Shown here piece by piece: positions 8,787 to 20,157 of a stretch of DNA of 64,000 nucleotides. The notes below the pieces were generated by a model. The model did not search any database. It saw only the letters and a list, made by a program, of their open reading frames with translations, and had not been told where the DNA came from. The position numbers and the translations under genes were made by a program. The DNA comes from Fructobacillus tropaeoli (lineage in GTDB: Bacteria > Bacillota > Bacilli > Lactobacillales > Lactobacillaceae), in assembly GCF_001047135.2 (NCBI RefSeq), contig NZ_DF968081.1, forward strand, positions 30,226 through 94,225, read 5' to 3'. Position 1 is the stretch's first letter; each line of letters opens with the position of its first letter.

Positions 8787-11700
8787 CAATTTCATCCTTT
8801 TTTGTTAGTTGCAAAACAACCAAGAGGAAGTTTCGCAGGTTATTGAGCCAGTATGCTGACTCCTCTTTTAAATCAATAGTTAACGTGACGGCCAGCTGAG
8901 CCTGCTTGCCATCGACCACCGCCTTGTAGGGGACGTCCTGCAAGGCTTGGAAAATGGTTTCCCCAGCTAATTTGCTGGTCATCGATTCAGCAAAGCGCAC
9001 CGTGACCTGATTTCTCTGGCGTCTGATCTGCGTGACCTCTGCCAAATCAGCCAAGTTCTTGATTCGAGAAACCAGTAATAGGCGACCAACCTCATCTGGG
9101 AAATCACCGAAGCGGTCAATCAAATCAGACTCAACATTCTCGAAGTCTTCATCTGACTTCGCCTGACGAATTTGACGGTAAAGATCAATCTTTTCCGCCG
9201 AATCCGCCACGTAGTCATCAGGCAAGAAGGCCAACACACCCAAAATCAGTTCGGCATCCGTTTGCGTTGTCGTTGCCGGCTTGGTCTGACCCTGCTTTGC
9301 AGCAACAGTCTCTTTGAGCATCTGGGTATACAAATCATAACCGACCGAATCAATAAAGCCGTGTTGCTGCTTACCAAGCAAATCGCCGGCACCTCGAATT
9401 GACAGGTCGCGCATCGCAATCTTAAAGCCTGAACCCAGTTCCGTAAAGTCCCGAATGGCTTCCAGCCGCTTTTGTCCCTCTTCACTCGGCGTGCGGGTAA
9501 ATGGATAAGTAAAGTAGGCATAGGCTAACCGGGCTGACCGTCCGACTCGACCACGAAGCTGGTAAAGCTGTGACAAGCCCATGTGATCGGCATTATCAAC
9601 GATTAACGTGTTCGCATTGGGAATATCAACCCCAGTTTCAATAATCGTGGTTGTCACCAGAACATCAAATTCCTGGTTCAAAAAGGAGTAGAGAATCCCC
9701 TCTAATTGAACCTCTGACATCTGGCCGTGGATAACCGCCACCCGAGCATCGGGTACCAAGTCTTGAATCTGATCTGCTATCCGTTCCAGGTCGGCCACCC
9801 GGTTATGCAGGTAGAAGACCTGGCCATTACGGGCCAATTCCTTACCAATTACATCACGCACCAAGGTCCAATCAAGTTCGACCACGTAGGTCTGAATTGG
9901 ATAACGGTTCAATGGTGGTGTTTCAATCACAGACAAATCACGGGCACCAACCATCGCCATATTCAGCGTCCGCGGAATTGGCGTTGCCGTTAGCGTCAAG
10001 ACATCGACGTTGGTCCTGATTTGCTTTAACTTTTCCTTGTGCTTAACACCAAAACGCTGTTCCTCATCAATGACCAGTAAGCCAAGGTCGGCGAAAGCCA
10101 CATCGGCACTCAACAGACGGTGTGTGCCAACGACAATATCCAATTCATGGTCCTTTAACGCCTGAATGGTCTGCTTGTTTTCGGCTGCCGTTTGAAAGCG
10201 GGACAAGTGACCAATCCGAATTTCTGGGAAATCAGCAAAGCGTTCGACCATCGTCTCATAGTGCTGTTGAACCAGAATCGTTGTTGGGGCCAAAAAGGCG
10301 ACCTGCTTACCAGCATGGGCAGCCTTGAAGACTGCTCGCAAGGCAACCTCGGTTTTACCAAAGCCAACATCCCCAACCAGTAGCCGGTCCATTGGCCGTA
10401 AGCGCTGCATGTCTGCCTTAATTTCTTCAATACTACGAACCTGGTCAGGCGTTTCCGGATAAGGAAAGGCCGTATCAAACTTTAGTTGGGCCGTATCATC
10501 GGGTGGAAAGGCATAGCCTTGCTTGGCCTCCCGCTCGGCATAAAGCTCTAACAGCTCGTCGGCAATATCTTCAATCTTATTTTGAACTTGTTTCTTGGTC
10601 TTTTGCCATTCAGTCCCGCCCAGTTTGTTAATCTTGGGCTTCTTCCCAGCATCGGATCCACCGATATACTTTTGAATCAGGTTTAACTGAGTGACCGGCA
10701 GGAAGATCTTAGCATTCTTTTGGTACAAAATAACCAAATAATCCTGCTTACCACCGTTGGCCTCCAGGCTTTGCAAGCCCTGATACTGACCGATTCCATG
10801 GTTAATATGGACAACATAGTCGCCAACCTGAAGCTCATTATAGGACTTCAAACGTTCGGCGTTCGCCATCTTCCGGGACCGACGGGCCACCGGCTTCCGC
10901 GCCTTATCAAACAACTCGCGTTCAGTTAAGACCGTTAAATGACTCTTAGGCCACTCAAAGCCGGCCCCCAAGTTACCAATAATTATTTGGACCTGATTGG
11001 CCTGAATTTCCCGGTTGATTGGCACCGTCAAATCATGGTCCTTCAGTGTTGCCACAAAGTTTTGCGCCCGGTCATGGTCACTAATTAAAAGCACCATCGT
11101 CATCCCGCGGTCTTTTGCAAACTGCAAATCCGGTAAAAGAGCCGGAATCTGACCATAGTATTGGTTTGCTGGCCTGGAGGTGATTTCTTCCAGGTGAGCA
11201 AATGTTAACTTATTCAAGCCGCGCTGAAAGTTGGCCAGGTAAAGTTCGGCCTGGTGAACTCGGTCTAAAATAGCCTCCAAGTCATCCTTAATGGCCAATG
11301 GTGGCACAATCTGGTAGGTCTCGACCTGCTGATCAAGCCATTCCTGGTCAAGGGTATTCTGCGATAAGGCACTTTCCTGCAGGCGAGCAAAGTCGTCAAC
11401 AACGAATAATCCTTCTTGACCCAAGTAATCAATCAGCGTCGTCTTCTCTTGGAAAAAATACTGAGCATACGGCAGAATCGATTGGTCCCGGCGCCCTTCA
11501 TTAAGTGCCGTCTGCGTGCTATCAAAGCCCTCCGTGGCGTGTTTTTTCTCCACTCCCGGCAAACCCTTACGATAAGTCGAAAAGGCCTCCTCCAGACGTT
11601 CTTTACCAGCCTGATAGCGGTCTTGGTCAATCACCAAATCAGTCGCTGGCAAGACCGTCACCCCGGTCACCGAATCAGAACTCTTTTGGCTGGACGGATC

Positions 11701-12315
11701 AAAGGTCTTAATCATATCCAACTCGTCATCAAAAAAATCGAGACGGTAGGGATTGTCAGCCGTTGGTGGAAAGACATCAAAGATGGATCCTCGCTGAGCG
11801 TACTCTCCCGGATTTTCCACCCGGACAACCAGCCGGTAGCCCAAGGTTACCAACCGCGCCTTCAAATCCTGAAAGTCATAACTTTCCCCAACCTTCAAGC
11901 GCATTTGTGCATTCGTGAAATCAGCCACCTGCGGTTCATAACGAACGAAGGCCGCCAAATTTGTCAGATAAATTCCAGGCCGACCGGTGGCCAAGCCCGT
12001 TAAAGCTTCTACCCGATCAGTCACAAAAGAATTGGAAGAAACAGCGAGTTCCGTCGCCAATGCTTCCTCGGCCGAAAACCGGTAAAGGTCCTCCTCGGCT
12101 ACTAAATCAGCCAGGTCGTTCGCCAAATCCTCCAAGTGGGCCTGAGTATCGGTGAGCACCAAAATCGGCTGTGGCCGCCGTTCATAAATCGCTGCTAACG
12201 AAGCCGCCTTTGCTGCCCCATTCACACCCAAAAAAAGCTGGCGCTCGCCAGGCTTTTGTTGTTCGGTTAATTTCGTAATTGTTTCATTGTTCGTTAAATA
12301 TTTTGTTAACGTCAT
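8776..12315 (-). CDS. mfd: Transcription-repair coupling factor
   Basis: A full-length 1179-residue Mfd, the ATP-dependent translocase that removes RNA polymerase stalled at lesions and recruits UvrA. The N-terminal UvrB-like region, the CarD-like RNA-polymerase-interaction domain ([22 protein letters not shown]), the RecG-like helicase with Walker [10 protein letters not shown] and the DEEQ box, and the TRG region ([12 protein letters not shown]) are all recognisable in order. The usual LLCGDVG cysteine is valine here, and the whole protein contains no cysteine. It starts two bases after the pth stop. Confidence 0.97.
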   Translation of the reverse strand: MTLTKYLTNNETITKLTEQQKPGERQLFLGVNGAAKAASLAAIYERRPQPILVLTDTQAHLEDLANDLADLVAEEDLYRFSAEEALATELAVSSNSFVTDRVEALTGLATGRPGIYLTNLAAFVRYEPQVADFTNAQMRLKVGESYDFQDLKARLVTLGYRLVVRVENPGEYAQRGSIFDVFPPTADNPYRLDFFDDELDMIKTFDPSSQKSSDSVTGVTVLPATDLVIDQDRYQAGKERLEEAFSTYRKGLPGVEKKHATEGFDSTQTALNEGRRDQSILPYAQYFFQEKTTLIDYLGQEGLFVVDDFARLQESALSQNTLDQEWLDQQVETYQIVPPLAIKDDLEAILDRVHQAELYLANFQRGLNKLTFAHLEEITSRPANQYYGQIPALLPDLQFAKDRGMTMVLLISDHDRAQNFVATLKDHDLTVPINREIQANQVQIIIGNLGAGFEWPKSHLTVLTERELFDKARKPVARRSRKMANAERLKSYNELQVGDYVVHINHGIGQYQGLQSLEANGGKQDYLVILYQKNAKIFLPVTQLNLIQKYIGGSDAGKKPKINKLGGTEWQKTKKQVQNKIEDIADELLELYAEREAKQGYAFPPDDTAQLKFDTAFPYPETPDQVRSIEEIKADMQRLRPMDRLLVGDVGFGKTEVALRAVFKAAHAGKQVAFLAPTTILVQQHYETMVERFADFPEIRIGHLSRFQTAAENKQTIQALKDHELDIVVGTHRLLSADVAFADLGLLVIDEEQRFGVKHKEKLKQIRTNVDVLTLTATPIPRTLNMAMVGARDLSVIETPPLNRYPIQTYVVELDWTLVRDVIGKELARNGQVFYLHNRVADLERIADQIQDLVPDARVAVIHGQMSEVQLEGILYSFLNQEFDVLVTTTIIETGVDIPNANTLIVDNADHMGLSQLYQLRGRVGRSARLAYAYFTYPFTRTPSEEGQKRLEAIRDFTELGSGFKIAMRDLSIRGAGDLLGKQQHGFIDSVGYDLYTQMLKETVAAKQGQTKPATTTQTDAELILGVLAFLPDDYVADSAEKIDLYRQIRQAKSDEDFENVESDLIDRFGDFPDEVGRLLLVSRIKNLADLAEVTQIRRQRNQVTVRFAESMTSKLAGETIFQALQDVPYKAVVDGKQAQLAVTLTIDLKEESAYWLNNLRNFLLVVLQLTKKDEIDAN

Positions 12316-12317
12316 GC

Positions 12318-12884
12318 TTACCCATTATATTGATTGCTCAATTCAGCCGCATTTGCCCCATGAACCCAATCCACGAGGGCCTGGTCGACCTTTTTAAAAG
12401 TGTCATCCCAGGTGGCTAAATCGTCTTTTGAAAATTTACCCAAAACGTAATTAACGACCGACTGATGGTCATGGTCTGGATGGCCAATGCCAAACTTTAA
12501 GCGCAAAAAGCCTTGCGTTTTCGTATGGGCCATAATTGACTTTAATCCATTATGGCCACCGGCAGAGCCCTTGGCCCGAAAGCGAATCTTGCCAAAGGAT
12601 TGGTCCATATCGTCGGCCAACACGAGGATGTCATCAACATCCCCACCGTAAAAGTCCAGAAAGGCTCGAACCGCCTGACCAGAATCGTTCATGTAAGTAC
12701 TTGGCTTGACCAACCAAACCGTTTCCCCATCAATCACAACCTTGGCGGCCGATGCATAAAGTTTCGTTGGTACAAATTCGACCCCCTGACTAGCCGCGAA
12801 GTGGTCTAAGGCCATAAAGCCAATGTTGTGTCTTGTCAAATCATAGCTTTCACCAATATTTCCAAGGCCAAAAATAAATTTCAT
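12318..12884 (-). CDS. pth: Peptidyl-tRNA hydrolase
   Basis: A 188-residue Pth, which releases peptides from prematurely dissociated peptidyl-tRNA. Family motifs are present: GLGNIGESYDLTRHNIGF with the catalytic His, PSTYMNDSGQAV, DDMDQSFGKIRFRAKGSAGGHNG and the C-terminal LGKFSKDD. A GGAAA-type ribosome site precedes the ATG. It is the first gene of the pth-mfd-S4 run; the 12885-13004 gap carries divergent promoters for this and the CBS protein. Confidence 0.96.
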   Translation of the reverse strand: MKFIFGLGNIGESYDLTRHNIGFMALDHFAASQGVEFVPTKLYASAAKVVIDGETVWLVKPSTYMNDSGQAVRAFLDFYGGDVDDILVLADDMDQSFGKIRFRAKGSAGGHNGLKSIMAHTKTQGFLRLKFGIGHPDHDHQSVVNYVLGKFSKDDLATWDDTFKKVDQALVDWVHGANAAELSNQYNG

Positions 12885-13004
12885 CAGGGTTTCCTTTCAA
12901 ACATTTCTACTAACATCCTAATCTTATCATTATAACACGCAAGTTTGACACATAAATATGTTAGGATAGAGCAAAGAAAGAACTTTTATAAAGGCAGGCA
13001 ATCT

Positions 13005-13655
13005 ATGTTTCCAAAGTCTTTGATCGTCCCTAAAAATCAATTACTCACCATCAGCGAAGACACCACTATCAAAGAAGTCTACGAACTGTTTGAAAGTAAA
13101 GAAGCCGATCACATCCGTACAATTCCAATTTTAGATACCACCGGGCACCTCTTCCGTGGTAATGTTTACCGTCAACACGTTTATGAGTATATTGCTCGTG
13201 GTGGTGATACAAGCAAGCGGGCAACTTCAATCATGCGCAATTCAACCAAGTTTATCTCAACTTCGGCTGATTTCTATGAACTTTTCTTCGCTATTCGTGA
13301 CCTACCACACATTGCCGTGGTTGATGACGCCCACCACTTTATCGGCGTCCTGACTCACTCCTCTTTAATGGACTTGCTATCACAGTCATGGTCCCTCCAA
13401 AAGGGTGGTGTTTCACTGGCAGTCAAGACCAAGCAAGAAGAGCGGGGAAATCTGCAACAAATCACCCGAGTTATCACCCGCTATACTAATATCGAGTCCG
13501 TTCTTTCGATTCAAAACGAGAAAAACGAACCGAAATCCATCCTCTTTACCCTGCCACTAACGGAAGACTCCCCCATCCTGCGCAAGATTATCACCAAGCT
13601 TGAACGCAAGCGGTTCCAAGTCCAATCCGTTGAAAACTTAAATGAATTTGTTTAG
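13005..13655 (+). CDS. CBS-pair plus ACT-like protein (CbpA-like candidate)
   Basis: A 216-residue soluble protein. A tandem CBS pair (about residues 1-135; LIVPKNQLLTISEDTTIKEV and the second repeat ending in HFIGVLTHSSLMDLL) is followed by an ACT-like C-terminal domain (GVSLAVKTKQEERGNLQQIT). This architecture matches Firmicutes CBS-ACT proteins, some of which are c-di-AMP receptors (CbpA). Ligand binding is inferred, not seen. The ATG at 13005 follows AAAGGCAGG; an upstream in-frame ATG at 12945 lacks a good site. Confidence 0.8.
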   Translation: MFPKSLIVPKNQLLTISEDTTIKEVYELFESKEADHIRTIPILDTTGHLFRGNVYRQHVYEYIARGGDTSKRATSIMRNSTKFISTSADFYELFFAIRDLPHIAVVDDAHHFIGVLTHSSLMDLLSQSWSLQKGGVSLAVKTKQEERGNLQQITRVITRYTNIESVLSIQNEKNEPKSILFTLPLTEDSPILRKIITKLERKRFQVQSVENLNEFV

Positions 13656-13660
13656 GTACT

Positions 13661-13735
13661 AAAAAACCGATGACAGTAATGATATGAAGTCCCAATTTCA
13701 GGGTTCATATCTTACAGTCATCGGTTTTCTTTTTG
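13661..13735. terminator. Long bidirectional terminator hairpin
   Basis: The outer arms AAAACCGATGAC and GTCATCGGTTTT, continued by an imperfect inner stem around TGATATGAA/TTCATATC, make a hairpin of more than 30 bp per arm. It separates the converging CBS gene and the membrane-protein gene. Confidence 0.8.
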
Positions 13736-13744
13736 ATATTCAAA

Positions 13745-14425
13745 TCAAGCACCTGCAATTACCAACACTAGGACAAGGGCAAGCCCCGTCAAAAAGAGGT
13801 TACGCGCTGGTAAATCAGCCGACTTATCCAAGTCGGATTCCAAACCAACAGCCAACGCCTGAGCAAAAACTAATGGGAACAAAACAATCATTGCCCACGC
13901 CAGCAGTGGTAGGTAACCTGACAGCGTTAGCAATAAAATTTCTGCATAGGCAAGAACCGGCAAAAGCAAGAAGATTGGGCGGACCCAGCTAGCCCGACTT
14001 TGAGCATGCTGGAACTCCTTGGCACTGATTTCTTCTGCGCGAATTTTGCGAACATCCTTGGCGACTGAAATCGACAGCGAAAAGGCAATTAAAGGAAACG
14101 CAACCCCGAACCAAACAGTTAACAGTCCCGCAGTTGGCTTGAACTTTGTATTCAAGAACAGCATTAAAATAATTAAAAAGTATGGCAAGATAACATCAAT
14201 GCCCCGCTTCAGCCGCAAAATCCAAATCGAATGGCTTGGGTATTGGTCAAACCACCAGTCATAGGCAAGCTTGACTACGGCCACTGTCACCACCATCAAT
14301 AGGCTTGGCCAAAACAAAAGGCGCTGGTAACGCCACCACGAATAGGCAATGCCAACGAGCATTGGCACCACAATGGTCCAAACTCGACTAGTGCGAGCGC
14401 GATGATAGATTTCTTTAAGAGTCAA
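13745..14425 (-). CDS. Multi-pass membrane protein of unknown function
   Basis: A 226-residue protein with about six to seven hydrophobic helices. The spacing of helices and the N-terminal stretch (ARTSRVWTIVVPMLVGIAYSWW) faintly recall UbiA-type prenyltransferases, but the catalytic Asp-rich motif (NDxxD) is not present; the equivalent region reads AYDWWFDQ. I therefore do not assign a function. It is transcribed away from the DUF421 gene end by a 38-bp gap on the same strand, possibly as an operon with it. Confidence 0.6.
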   Translation of the reverse strand: MTLKEIYHRARTSRVWTIVVPMLVGIAYSWWRYQRLLFWPSLLMVVTVAVVKLAYDWWFDQYPSHSIWILRLKRGIDVILPYFLIILMLFLNTKFKPTAGLLTVWFGVAFPLIAFSLSISVAKDVRKIRAEEISAKEFQHAQSRASWVRPIFLLLPVLAYAEILLLTLSGYLPLLAWAMIVLFPLVFAQALAVGLESDLDKSADLPARNLFLTGLALVLVLVIAGA

Positions 14426-14463
14426 TGAAAAATCCTTTCTACGCTCGCCATGACAACAAGCGA

Positions 14464-15114
14464 TTACTTCTTCTGATCACTTTGATTATAAGGAGTCAAC
14501 CGAATCTTCCCCTGAATGTATTCGCCAACGAAGATATCATTAATCCCGGCATAGCCTTCCGCAATGACCTGATTTTCCAACCAGTCCTCGTCTTGATCAA
14601 TGGCGTCCAACACATCAAAGTTCGCCTGGCCATCATAAATAATCGGATATTTAGGATTCTGATCGCCATATTCAATCACGGTTAGCTGACCGTTTTGTTC
14701 AATCACGGCCCGCTTCACTTTGGAAACATCGTAGACTTCTTGCTCTCGGAGCTTAAACATCAAATCAGAAGCCGACTGGCCGGCCATTACGACAGCATCA
14801 ACATCAATCTGGCCACGGTCAATTACGACCTTTGGCGTGCCATCAATAATCTTTTTGGCCAAGTGATTGTGTTCCTTTAAGAACTTCAAAATCATGACCC
14901 AAAGCGTCCAGATGACCAGCACGATAATAAACTGAAAAACGGTAATCGTTGCCGTATAAATGGTTCCTCCAATGATACCACCTAAAACATAGTTTTGGAC
15001 TTGGTCTAAGGCATTTGATGGAGCCAAATTTCCTTTTCCAAAAATATTAATTTGAACGATCAAGGCAATCAGGCCGATGCCCAACTTTAAAATAATCGGT
15101 AAGTAAAAACTCAT
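14464..15114 (-). CDS. DUF421 (YetF-like) membrane protein
   Basis: A 216-residue protein with two or three N-terminal membrane helices and a soluble alpha/beta C-terminal domain containing the family stretches KKIIDGTPKVVIDRGQ and LMFKLREQEVYDVSKVKRAVIEQNGQLTV. DUF421 proteins have been linked to spore or envelope stress in Bacillus, but their biochemical role is not established. The start overlaps the stop of the upstream DUF3290 gene, so the two are translationally coupled; this pairing is common in lactic acid bacteria and suggests one membrane complex. Confidence 0.85.
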   Translation of the reverse strand: MSFYLPIILKLGIGLIALIVQINIFGKGNLAPSNALDQVQNYVLGGIIGGTIYTATITVFQFIIVLVIWTLWVMILKFLKEHNHLAKKIIDGTPKVVIDRGQIDVDAVVMAGQSASDLMFKLREQEVYDVSKVKRAVIEQNGQLTVIEYGDQNPKYPIIYDGQANFDVLDAIDQDEDWLENQVIAEGYAGINDIFVGEYIQGKIRLTPYNQSDQKK

Positions 15115-15554
15115 CGTTGTACCTCCACATTCGCATTAACCAAATAAACCTGAGTCCGGGTATAGGACTGGCCATCTTTTGAAAGGCCAATTTGGTAATA
15201 ATTCTTGCCTTCTTTAGCAATCATGCCGTCAACAAGCGAAGTCGAATTAAAGTAAACGTCGTCGGTTTTAACATGCTGTGCCTTAACATAGTTTTTAACA
15301 AAGGCCGTCATCTGACTTTGCTGTGAATTTCTAGTATTTGTGTTTTGCAAATCAGTAAACTGAACGCCCGCGAAAAAAACAAAAAATAAAAAGGCAATAA
15401 TCGTCAAATCGCGATAACGCGTATTAAAGCGATGGCGAAAAGTTGCTACCAAACCAACAGCCAAAAGAACAAAGGTCAAGGCCACCAGCAAGATCACAAC
15501 GGTATTGGTTAAGTTATTTTGCTTGGTTAAATAATCAACACTATAAAACGTCAT
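15111..15554 (-). CDS. DUF3290 membrane protein
   Basis: A 147-residue protein with two membrane helices (about residues 18-40 and 50-66) and an exported C-terminal domain (MTAFVKNYVKAQHVKTDDVYFN, NYYQIGLSKDGQSYTRTQVYLV). The sequence fits DUF3290. It is the first gene of a two-gene operon with the DUF421 gene and overlaps it by four bases. Confidence 0.82.
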   Translation of the reverse strand: MTFYSVDYLTKQNNLTNTVVILLVALTFVLLAVGLVATFRHRFNTRYRDLTIIAFLFFVFFAGVQFTDLQNTNTRNSQQSQMTAFVKNYVKAQHVKTDDVYFNSTSLVDGMIAKEGKNYYQIGLSKDGQSYTRTQVYLVNANVEVQR

Positions 15555-15613
15555 AAGTTCCCTCCGTTACTTTATTCTAGCACAAGGCAGCCATTGGTCC
15601 AGCTGATTTTTTT

Positions 15614-15658
15614 AGAAAAAAAGAAAGAAGTAATCCAAATTGGACTACTTCCTTCTTT
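15614..15658 (-). terminator. Terminator downstream of groEL
   Basis: An AAGAAAGAAGTA...TACTTCCTTCTT inverted repeat around TCCAAATTGGA, followed on the minus strand by a T-rich run, ends the groESL operon. Confidence 0.75.
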
Positions 15659-15699
15659 AGCACTTATTTCAAAACATTTCTAGCAGAAATACCCTCAGT

Positions 15700-17355
<1,656 letters not shown>

Positions 17356-17392
17356 TCATCATTATTTGTGCTAATTGTCTTGTAATTGTTGT

Positions 17393-17677
17393 TTAATCAA
17401 CGATGGCGATAATATCTTTTTCATGGAGAGCCAAGTATGATTGACCATCATAAGTCAATTCCTGACCAGCAAACTTGTCAAATAAAACCTGGTCTCCTTC
17501 TTTGACTGTCATGTCCAGCTTCTGGCCTGAATCGGCCACCAAGCCACTCCCTGTTGCCACAACCTTACCGGTTACTGGCTTTTCTTGCGTATTAGCGGCT
17601 AAGACAATGCCACCAACTGTCTTTTCACTTTGTTCTGCAACACTGACGACCACGCGGTCTCCTAAGGGCTTTAACAT
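17393..17677 (-). CDS. groES: Co-chaperonin GroES
   Basis: A 94-residue co-chaperonin that caps GroEL. The signature [11 protein letters not shown] at the start and the mobile-loop region [10 protein letters not shown] are present. It is the first gene of groESL, downstream of a promoter and CIRCE element. Confidence 0.97.
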   Translation of the reverse strand: MLKPLGDRVVVSVAEQSEKTVGGIVLAANTQEKPVTGKVVATGSGLVADSGQKLDMTVKEGDQVLFDKFAGQELTYDGQSYLALHEKDIIAIVD

Positions 17678-17701
17678 GAATCACAACCTCCGTTTATATT
17701 T

Positions 17702-17728
17702 TTAGCACTCGTACACATCGAGTGCTAA
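17702..17728. promoter_or_regulatory. CIRCE element (HrcA operator)
   Basis: A perfect TTAGCACTC-N9-GAGTGCTAA inverted repeat, the HrcA-binding operator. It lies between the promoter and groES, so heat-shock repression of groESL by HrcA is strongly implied. Confidence 0.97.
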
Positions 17729-17737
17729 TCTGACTTT

Positions 17738-17765
17738 AGTATAGCACCTAAGACCTATTTGTCAA
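17738..17765 (-). promoter_or_regulatory. groESL promoter
   Basis: On the minus strand, TTGACA and TATACT are 16 bp apart and lie just upstream of CIRCE. This is a near-consensus SigA promoter. Confidence 0.8.
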
Positions 17766-17851
17766 CAAGGTGAAATTCGTTTTATTCAAAAGAAAAAGCC
17801 GGCCAAGGCCTCCATCAATAAAGCTCGCACGACTTTTTATACATCTTTATT

Positions 17852-18595
17852 TTATTTTAAATCAAGTCCCTTATCATGAGGGTATTGAGATAGGGCAGTG
17901 TTCGCAGCCCCCTTCGTTAACAAAGAGGCGTTATGCTTCGTCCAATTGGAATCAATATTCCGCCCCTTAAAGTAAGCGGCCATCGTTTGATCATATTCCT
18001 CAATGGCAGCCTTCATTTGGTCGTCATCGTAATGGTCTTTCATCAATGAACCAGCCAATGGCAACTTAGGTTTGATGCCTGGTTTTTGATCAGGGTAGCC
18101 AAGTGAAAAGCCCATAATTGGCTTAACGTACTTTGGCAAGTCCAATTCCTTTTCGTAGAGTTCAAAGGCGCCCATTGCACCTGCCATTGTGACAGAACCG
18201 ATTCCAAGCGATTCAGCCGCCACCTGAGCACGACCTAAGGCAATCGAAGCCGAAACAATCCCGCCCTCCAAATATTGGTAGTGCTGGATTCGTTCTTCCA
18301 TAATGGCCCGGGTTTCAGCGTCCTGATTTAACAAAACCTTGTGCCAATCGACGGTAACAACAAAATACCGAGTGGCATTTTCGATGTACTTCATCTTCAC
18401 CTTTTCAGTGACCCGCCTCTTGAGGTCTTGGTCGGTGATTTCAATAAAGGTGACTGGCTGAAAGTTTTGCATATTCGGTCCGGCAAGGGCTGCAGAGAAA
18501 ATCGCTTCGACTTCCTCATCGGTCACTGGCCGATCGGAGAAAGAGCGGATTGATTGGTGGTCATGTAATTGATCAAGTACTGGATTTTTAATCAT
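17852..18595 (-). CDS. NADPH-dependent nitroreductase (NfsA/FRP type)
   Basis: A 247-residue FMN oxidoreductase. The N-terminal FMN-binding motif HQSIRSFSDRPV, the region AALAGPNMQNFQPVTF, and the MGFSLGYPDQKPGIKPKLP stretch typical of the NfsA/FRP family are present. These enzymes reduce nitroaromatics, quinones or free flavin with NADPH. The start follows a GAGG site. It is alone between groESL and a divergent exporter gene. The natural substrate cannot be inferred. Confidence 0.88.
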   Translation of the reverse strand: MIKNPVLDQLHDHQSIRSFSDRPVTDEEVEAIFSAALAGPNMQNFQPVTFIEITDQDLKRRVTEKVKMKYIENATRYFVVTVDWHKVLLNQDAETRAIMEERIQHYQYLEGGIVSASIALGRAQVAAESLGIGSVTMAGAMGAFELYEKELDLPKYVKPIMGFSLGYPDQKPGIKPKLPLAGSLMKDHYDDDQMKAAIEEYDQTMAAYFKGRNIDSNWTKHNASLLTKGAANTALSQYPHDKGLDLK

Positions 18596-18680
18596 GTTTT
18601 ACCTCACTGATTGGACAATCATTACCTTTATCTTACTATCTATGATACGCTAAATACTATCAATAAAATAGGAGCACTCC

Positions 18681-19166
18681 ATGAAAAAGTTACAGATCCA
18701 CGTCGGCATGCGGACCGTGAAGACCGCCATTGTTGTGATGTTGGTCTTACTCGTTTATCACTTTGTCGACCGACCAGCGTCGGTTCCCGCCTTGGCGGCC
18801 GTCTTCGCCCTTCGAGAAGATTGGGACAATACCATTCAATTTGCCAAAATTCGTTTACTATCAAATAGTGTTGGTGGTTTCTTCTCACTACTTTACTTTT
18901 TGATTCGTGAATTTACGCACCACAATAGCTGGATGCCAATCGTCATTATTCCAATTTTCGTTATCTGCACGATTGTTATTCTCAACGCCTTAGACTGTAG
19001 TCTAGGAATTGTTGGTGGTCTCGCAGCCCTCTTGTTGATTGCTTTGACCATCCCAATGGATGCCACCATCGACTACGTCTTCTTACGAATTGTTGACACT
19101 TTTATCGGTGTTTTGTTTGCTATCGGCGTTAATTATTTTGGTATCCCAGAACAGGAAACCAATTAA
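18681..19166 (+). CDS. Aromatic-acid-exporter-like (FUSC-type) membrane protein, short form
   Basis: A 161-residue protein starting MKKLQIHVGMRTVKTAIVVM with about five membrane helices. The motif RPASVPALAAVFALREDWDNT is typical of the N-terminal membrane domain of FUSC/aromatic acid exporter proteins. Larger relatives carry a cytoplasmic domain, which is absent here, as in several short Firmicutes versions. A strong GGAGC site precedes the ATG. Function is inferred only from family. Confidence 0.72.
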   Translation: MKKLQIHVGMRTVKTAIVVMLVLLVYHFVDRPASVPALAAVFALREDWDNTIQFAKIRLLSNSVGGFFSLLYFLIREFTHHNSWMPIVIIPIFVICTIVILNALDCSLGIVGGLAALLLIALTIPMDATIDYVFLRIVDTFIGVLFAIGVNYFGIPEQETN

Positions 19167-19218
19167 AAATCAGTTTCGGCCTAAAAGTTAGCCGGTAACA
19201 AATCTAATTTTATAGGCA

Positions 19219-19248
19219 AGAAAAAAAGACTCAGCTGAGTCTTTTTTT
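19219..19248. terminator. Bidirectional terminator
   Basis: AAAAAGACTCAGCTGAGTCTTTTT forms a perfect palindromic hairpin with A and T tracts on both sides, serving the converging exporter-like and HAD genes. It overlaps the HAD stop codon. Confidence 0.85.
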
Positions 19249-20092
19249 AATCCATTTCCACTTGATTATCAAGCTTCAATTCGCTTTCAATGGTTGCTAA
19301 CACGCCATCCTGAACGTTTGTCTTCAACGCCAAACGCTTATGGGCATCGTGCATTAATGGCATAGCATTTGGCATCAGGTAAGAGTTGTCATACTTCGCC
19401 AACATCTCCAAATCATTGGTATTATCACCAAAGACCATCACTTCATTATCCGTGACATTGTAATAATCTTGGAGAACTTCCAAGGCCGCCGCCTTATCAA
19501 CACCCTTTGGCAAAACATCAACGGAACCAAAACCAGAACCGGTGACGTGGACTTCTTCGCCAAAAACTTCTTCTAACTGTTGAACATGTTCTTGCACCTC
19601 TTCATGAGGCCACACGAAAGAAACACCTAAAATCTTATCATCAATCTTCAAGAGTTTTTCGACCTGAACGACATTCGGATAGAACATCGACAGCATTTCC
19701 TTAAATTCTTGGCTGACGTGGTTGGAAATATAGGTCCCGTTGACCCCAGCCAAAACAATCACATTGTCAGCTGATTGAGGATTTAAGGCATTCCAATCAA
19801 TTACCTTGCGAATCTGTTCTGGTGTCAGATAGACCGCATATAACTCTTGTCCTGGTGTCGTTACCACCGACCCGTTGGAACCGACAAAATCGATTTGGTC
19901 TAACAAGCCATAAGCGGCCATTGGCTCAAAAAGCTCCTTTAAATTGGCCACTTGTCGACCGGAGGCCGCGACAAAGCGCACGCCTTTTTCCTTTAATTGT
20001 GACAAAACCCGGGCAAAGTGTTCTTGATCGTAACTATCTTCACCGGATAAAAACGTACCATCCATATCGGATGCAATCATTTTAATGGTCAT
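19247..20092 (-). CDS. Cof-type HAD-IIB phosphatase
   Basis: A 281-residue haloacid dehalogenase-superfamily hydrolase. HAD motif I is DMDGTFL at the N-terminus, motif II lies around VAASGRQ, motif III includes the Lys in PKGVDKAAAL, and motif IV is FGDNTNDLEML. The type IIB cap lies between. These enzymes dephosphorylate sugar phosphates or FMN-like molecules; the specific substrate is not readable. A GAAAGG ribosome site precedes the ATG. Confidence 0.88.
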   Translation of the reverse strand: MTIKMIASDMDGTFLSGEDSYDQEHFARVLSQLKEKGVRFVAASGRQVANLKELFEPMAAYGLLDQIDFVGSNGSVVTTPGQELYAVYLTPEQIRKVIDWNALNPQSADNVIVLAGVNGTYISNHVSQEFKEMLSMFYPNVVQVEKLLKIDDKILGVSFVWPHEEVQEHVQQLEEVFGEEVHVTGSGFGSVDVLPKGVDKAAALEVLQDYYNVTDNEVMVFGDNTNDLEMLAKYDNSYLMPNAMPLMHDAHKRLALKTNVQDGVLATIESELKLDNQVEMD

Positions 20093-20157
20093 TGGATGCC
20101 TTTCTTGTCTTGTTTGCTAGTCGACTAGTTCACACAACTAGGGGCTACCATCATCGG

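Noticed and set aside
11416..12003. 195-codon plus-strand frame opposite mfd
   Set aside because: It is the antisense of a highly conserved Mfd region, has no ribosome site and no recognisable motifs.
13745..14425. UbiA/MenA prenyltransferase
   Set aside because: The overall helix pattern is suggestive, but the required Asp-rich motifs are missing.
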